Assembly (NCBI GenBank): GCA_934462775.1
Contig: CAKSIR010000123.1
Location: 1 to 6,732 of the forward strand
Source: an uncultured Ruminiclostridium sp.
GTDB taxonomy: Bacteria; Bacillota; Clostridia; Oscillospirales; Ruminococcaceae
DNA length: 6,732 nt
Direction: 5' to 3'
Position numbers and translations under genes: made by a program. Below, in pieces: positions 5,559 through 6,732 of this stretch. Under the pieces are notes generated by a model. The model was given only the letters and a program-made list of their open reading frames with translations, was not told the DNA's origin and did no database searches. Position 1 is the first letter of the stretch. Each line of letters begins with the position of its first letter.

Positions 5559-6620
5559 ATGTCAGAACAATCCGCAGCCGAGCTGCTGAAATATGAACGG
5601 CTTTGTTCAATGAACAAGGACGAAACCACCTTTGTCGCCCGCAATACAGACAACGGCAGGATAGTTGTGCTAAAGGAAATTACGCCCAACGTAAAGGACA
5701 TATACACCGCTTTGGCGGAGCTGAAGCCTCAGGGAGTGCCTGTCGTTTTCGAGGTAATGGACTGCCGCCGCGGCTGCTTTGCCGCAGAGGAGCTGGCAGG
5801 CGGCATTTCCCTTACGGAGTATCTTCGCGAAAGCAGCATAAACGCCGCCTTTGTAAGACGGTGCGCGTCGGAAATATGCCGAACCCTTATCCCCATTCAC
5901 AAGCGAAAAATCATTCACCGCGACATTAACCCCAACAACATTCTCGTAAAGCCCGACGGGCATTTTCTGCTGATAGACTTCGGCATTGCAAGGAGCGTTA
6001 AGCCTGACGCACAGCGGGACACCGTCATAATGGGGACGCAGGGGTACGTTGCGCCCGAGCAGTACGGCTTCGAGCAGACGAAGGCGACCGCCGACATCTA
6101 TTCACTGGGAGTGCTTATAAAGGAGATGCTTAATTATTGCAGCCATGACGACTTTGTGCTGCGCGAAATTGCGGACAAATGCACTCAAATCAAGCCCGAG
6201 GAGCGTTACCAATCCGCTTCCGCCCTTTACACCGCCCTCGGCAGAAAGGTATCGTCAGGCAGACCCGACTTCGACAAGATAGCGGCGGCCGTCCCGTTTG
6301 CGCGCTCGGAGAACAGCGCAAGAAACAAAGCGGTTTTCTGCTGCGTTATGGCGGCAATGGTGATAATCGGGCTGATTTTCTACGGGCAGGTCAAATCGGC
6401 TGCAATGTTCTGGCAGATGACGGCGGGGCTGATATGCACGTTTATAGTCCCTTTCATCACCATAGGAAACTGGAGCAGAATTGCGGAGTACAACTCGCTG
6501 CTTAATCTGCTGCCCGTAAAAAGCGCAAGGTATGTTCCGCTGGCGATTTTCGTGCTGCTTTGCGTGGAAACGGGAATCGGACTGATTAAAACGGCGTTTA
6601 TGATGGGAAGTTTGCAGTAA
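5559..6620 (+). CDS. Membrane-anchored eukaryotic-like Ser/Thr protein kinase with three C-terminal membrane segments
   Basis: The product is a 353-residue Hanks-type protein kinase expected to phosphorylate Ser/Thr from the cytoplasmic face of the membrane. The kinase domain spans about 10-230: beta3 Lys39 (VVLK), probable helix C Glu54, hinge region near EELAGG (77-82), catalytic HRD (120-122) with Asp122 and Asn127, DFG (140-142), GTQGYVAPE (159-167), helix F Asp179 and late Arg216. Thr155 and Thr160 are candidate activation-loop sites. Two features are unusual: the nucleotide-loop region (about 16-38) has no GxGxxG, and the usual HRDxKP Lys is Asn124. Hydrophobic segments at about 258-277, 284-303 and 325-347 predict three membrane spans, with no PASTA, FHA or other sensor domain. 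TAAGGAG (5545-5551) sits 7 bases before the ATG. With the essential Lys, Asp and DFG present, it is probably active. Substrates are unknown; the divergent XRE protein is a candidate. Confidence 0.9.
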   Translation: MSEQSAAELLKYERLCSMNKDETTFVARNTDNGRIVVLKEITPNVKDIYTALAELKPQGVPVVFEVMDCRRGCFAAEELAGGISLTEYLRESSINAAFVRRCASEICRTLIPIHKRKIIHRDINPNNILVKPDGHFLLIDFGIARSVKPDAQRDTVIMGTQGYVAPEQYGFEQTKATADIYSLGVLIKEMLNYCSHDDFVLREIADKCTQIKPEERYQSASALYTALGRKVSSGRPDFDKIAAAVPFARSENSARNKAVFCCVMAAMVIIGLIFYGQVKSAAMFWQMTAGLICTFIVPFITIGNWSRIAEYNSLLNLLPVKSARYVPLAIFVLLCVETGIGLIKTAFMMGSLQ

Positions 6621-6625
6621 AATAG

Positions 6626-6648
6626 CCGCACAGCGAGTAACTGTGCGG
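6626..6648 (+). terminator. Hairpin just after the Ser/Thr kinase gene
   Basis: CCGCACAG (6626-6633) and CTGTGCGG (6641-6648) pair perfectly around a 7-base loop, starting 5 bases after the kinase stop codon. The bases following are ATTAGCTTG, not a T-run, so it may be an mRNA-end stabiliser or may work together with the next hairpin instead of terminating alone. Confidence 0.6.
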
Positions 6649-6657
6649 ATTAGCTTG

Positions 6658-6688
6658 TCGAAAAACTTGCCACCGGCAACTTTTTCGA
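6658..6688. terminator. Second inverted repeat with T-run downstream of the kinase
   Basis: TCGAAAAACTTGCC (6658-6671) pairs with GGCAACTTTTTCGA (6675-6688) around ACC, with one C-C mismatch. Read on the plus strand, the inner stem TTGCC-ACC-GGCAA is followed by CTTTTT, which can serve as a terminator for the kinase message. The near symmetry would allow the same on the minus strand. Positions 6689-6732 hold no gene and end in an unexplained TTTTTTT run at the window edge. Confidence 0.6.
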
Positions 6689-6732
6689 GGATTATGTTGA
6701 GAAAATTTTTCACTTGTGGGGCGCTTTTTTTC

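Noticed and set aside
5007..6620. Phage or mobile-element origin for the XRE/kinase pair
   Set aside because: There is no integrase, attachment site, toxin or phage gene nearby, and base composition resembles the neighbours.
6255..6713. 152-residue minus-strand reading frame at the 3' end
   Set aside because: It is antisense to the kinase C-terminal membrane part and crosses the downstream hairpins; it has no family resemblance.

Overview
The window looks like chromosomal DNA of a Gram-positive Clostridia, most likely an Oscillospiraceae/Ruminococcus-like gut bacterium. This is inferred from consensus SigA-type promoters, strong AAGGAG-type ribosome binding sites, a Gram-positive lipoprotein signal, roughly even base composition, the protein families present, and a hairpin-rich intergenic repeat at the left edge. 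It holds six complete protein-coding genes and no RNA genes, CRISPR, IS elements or phage genes.

Layout: (1) Positions 1-167 are non-coding and hold three inverted repeats. (2) A large hybrid sensor histidine kinase/response regulator lies on the minus strand (168-2459). (3) A 229-base divergent control region (2460-2688) carries a good promoter for each direction. (4) A three-gene ABC importer operon for a polar amino acid (or cystine-like solute) lies on the plus strand: lipoprotein binding protein (2689-3474), permease (3543-4193) and ATPase (4190-4948). A perfect hairpin separates the first gene from the second, and the last two overlap by ATGA. (5) A probable bidirectional terminator (4959-5002) separates the operon from a convergent gene. 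(6) A small XRE-type DNA-binding protein (5007-5441, minus) is divergent from a membrane-anchored eukaryotic-like Ser/Thr kinase (5559-6620, plus). Their predicted promoters are back to back with abutting -35 boxes. (7) The 3' flank (6621-6732) contains two hairpins and no gene.

How the genes may work together: the three ABC genes make one complete importer, probably with a homodimeric permease because only one permease gene is present. The soluble hybrid kinase sits head to head with it and may sense a related metabolic state, but that link rests only on position. It has no HPt or DNA-binding response regulator partner in the window. The XRE protein and the kinase form a second module. The layout suggests the XRE protein controls its own promoter and the kinase promoter, and it may also be a kinase substrate. 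That module is the least ordinary part of the window. The kinase lacks a recognisable glycine-rich loop, has Asn where the catalytic-loop Lys normally sits, and ends in three transmembrane segments instead of an extracellular sensor such as PASTA repeats.
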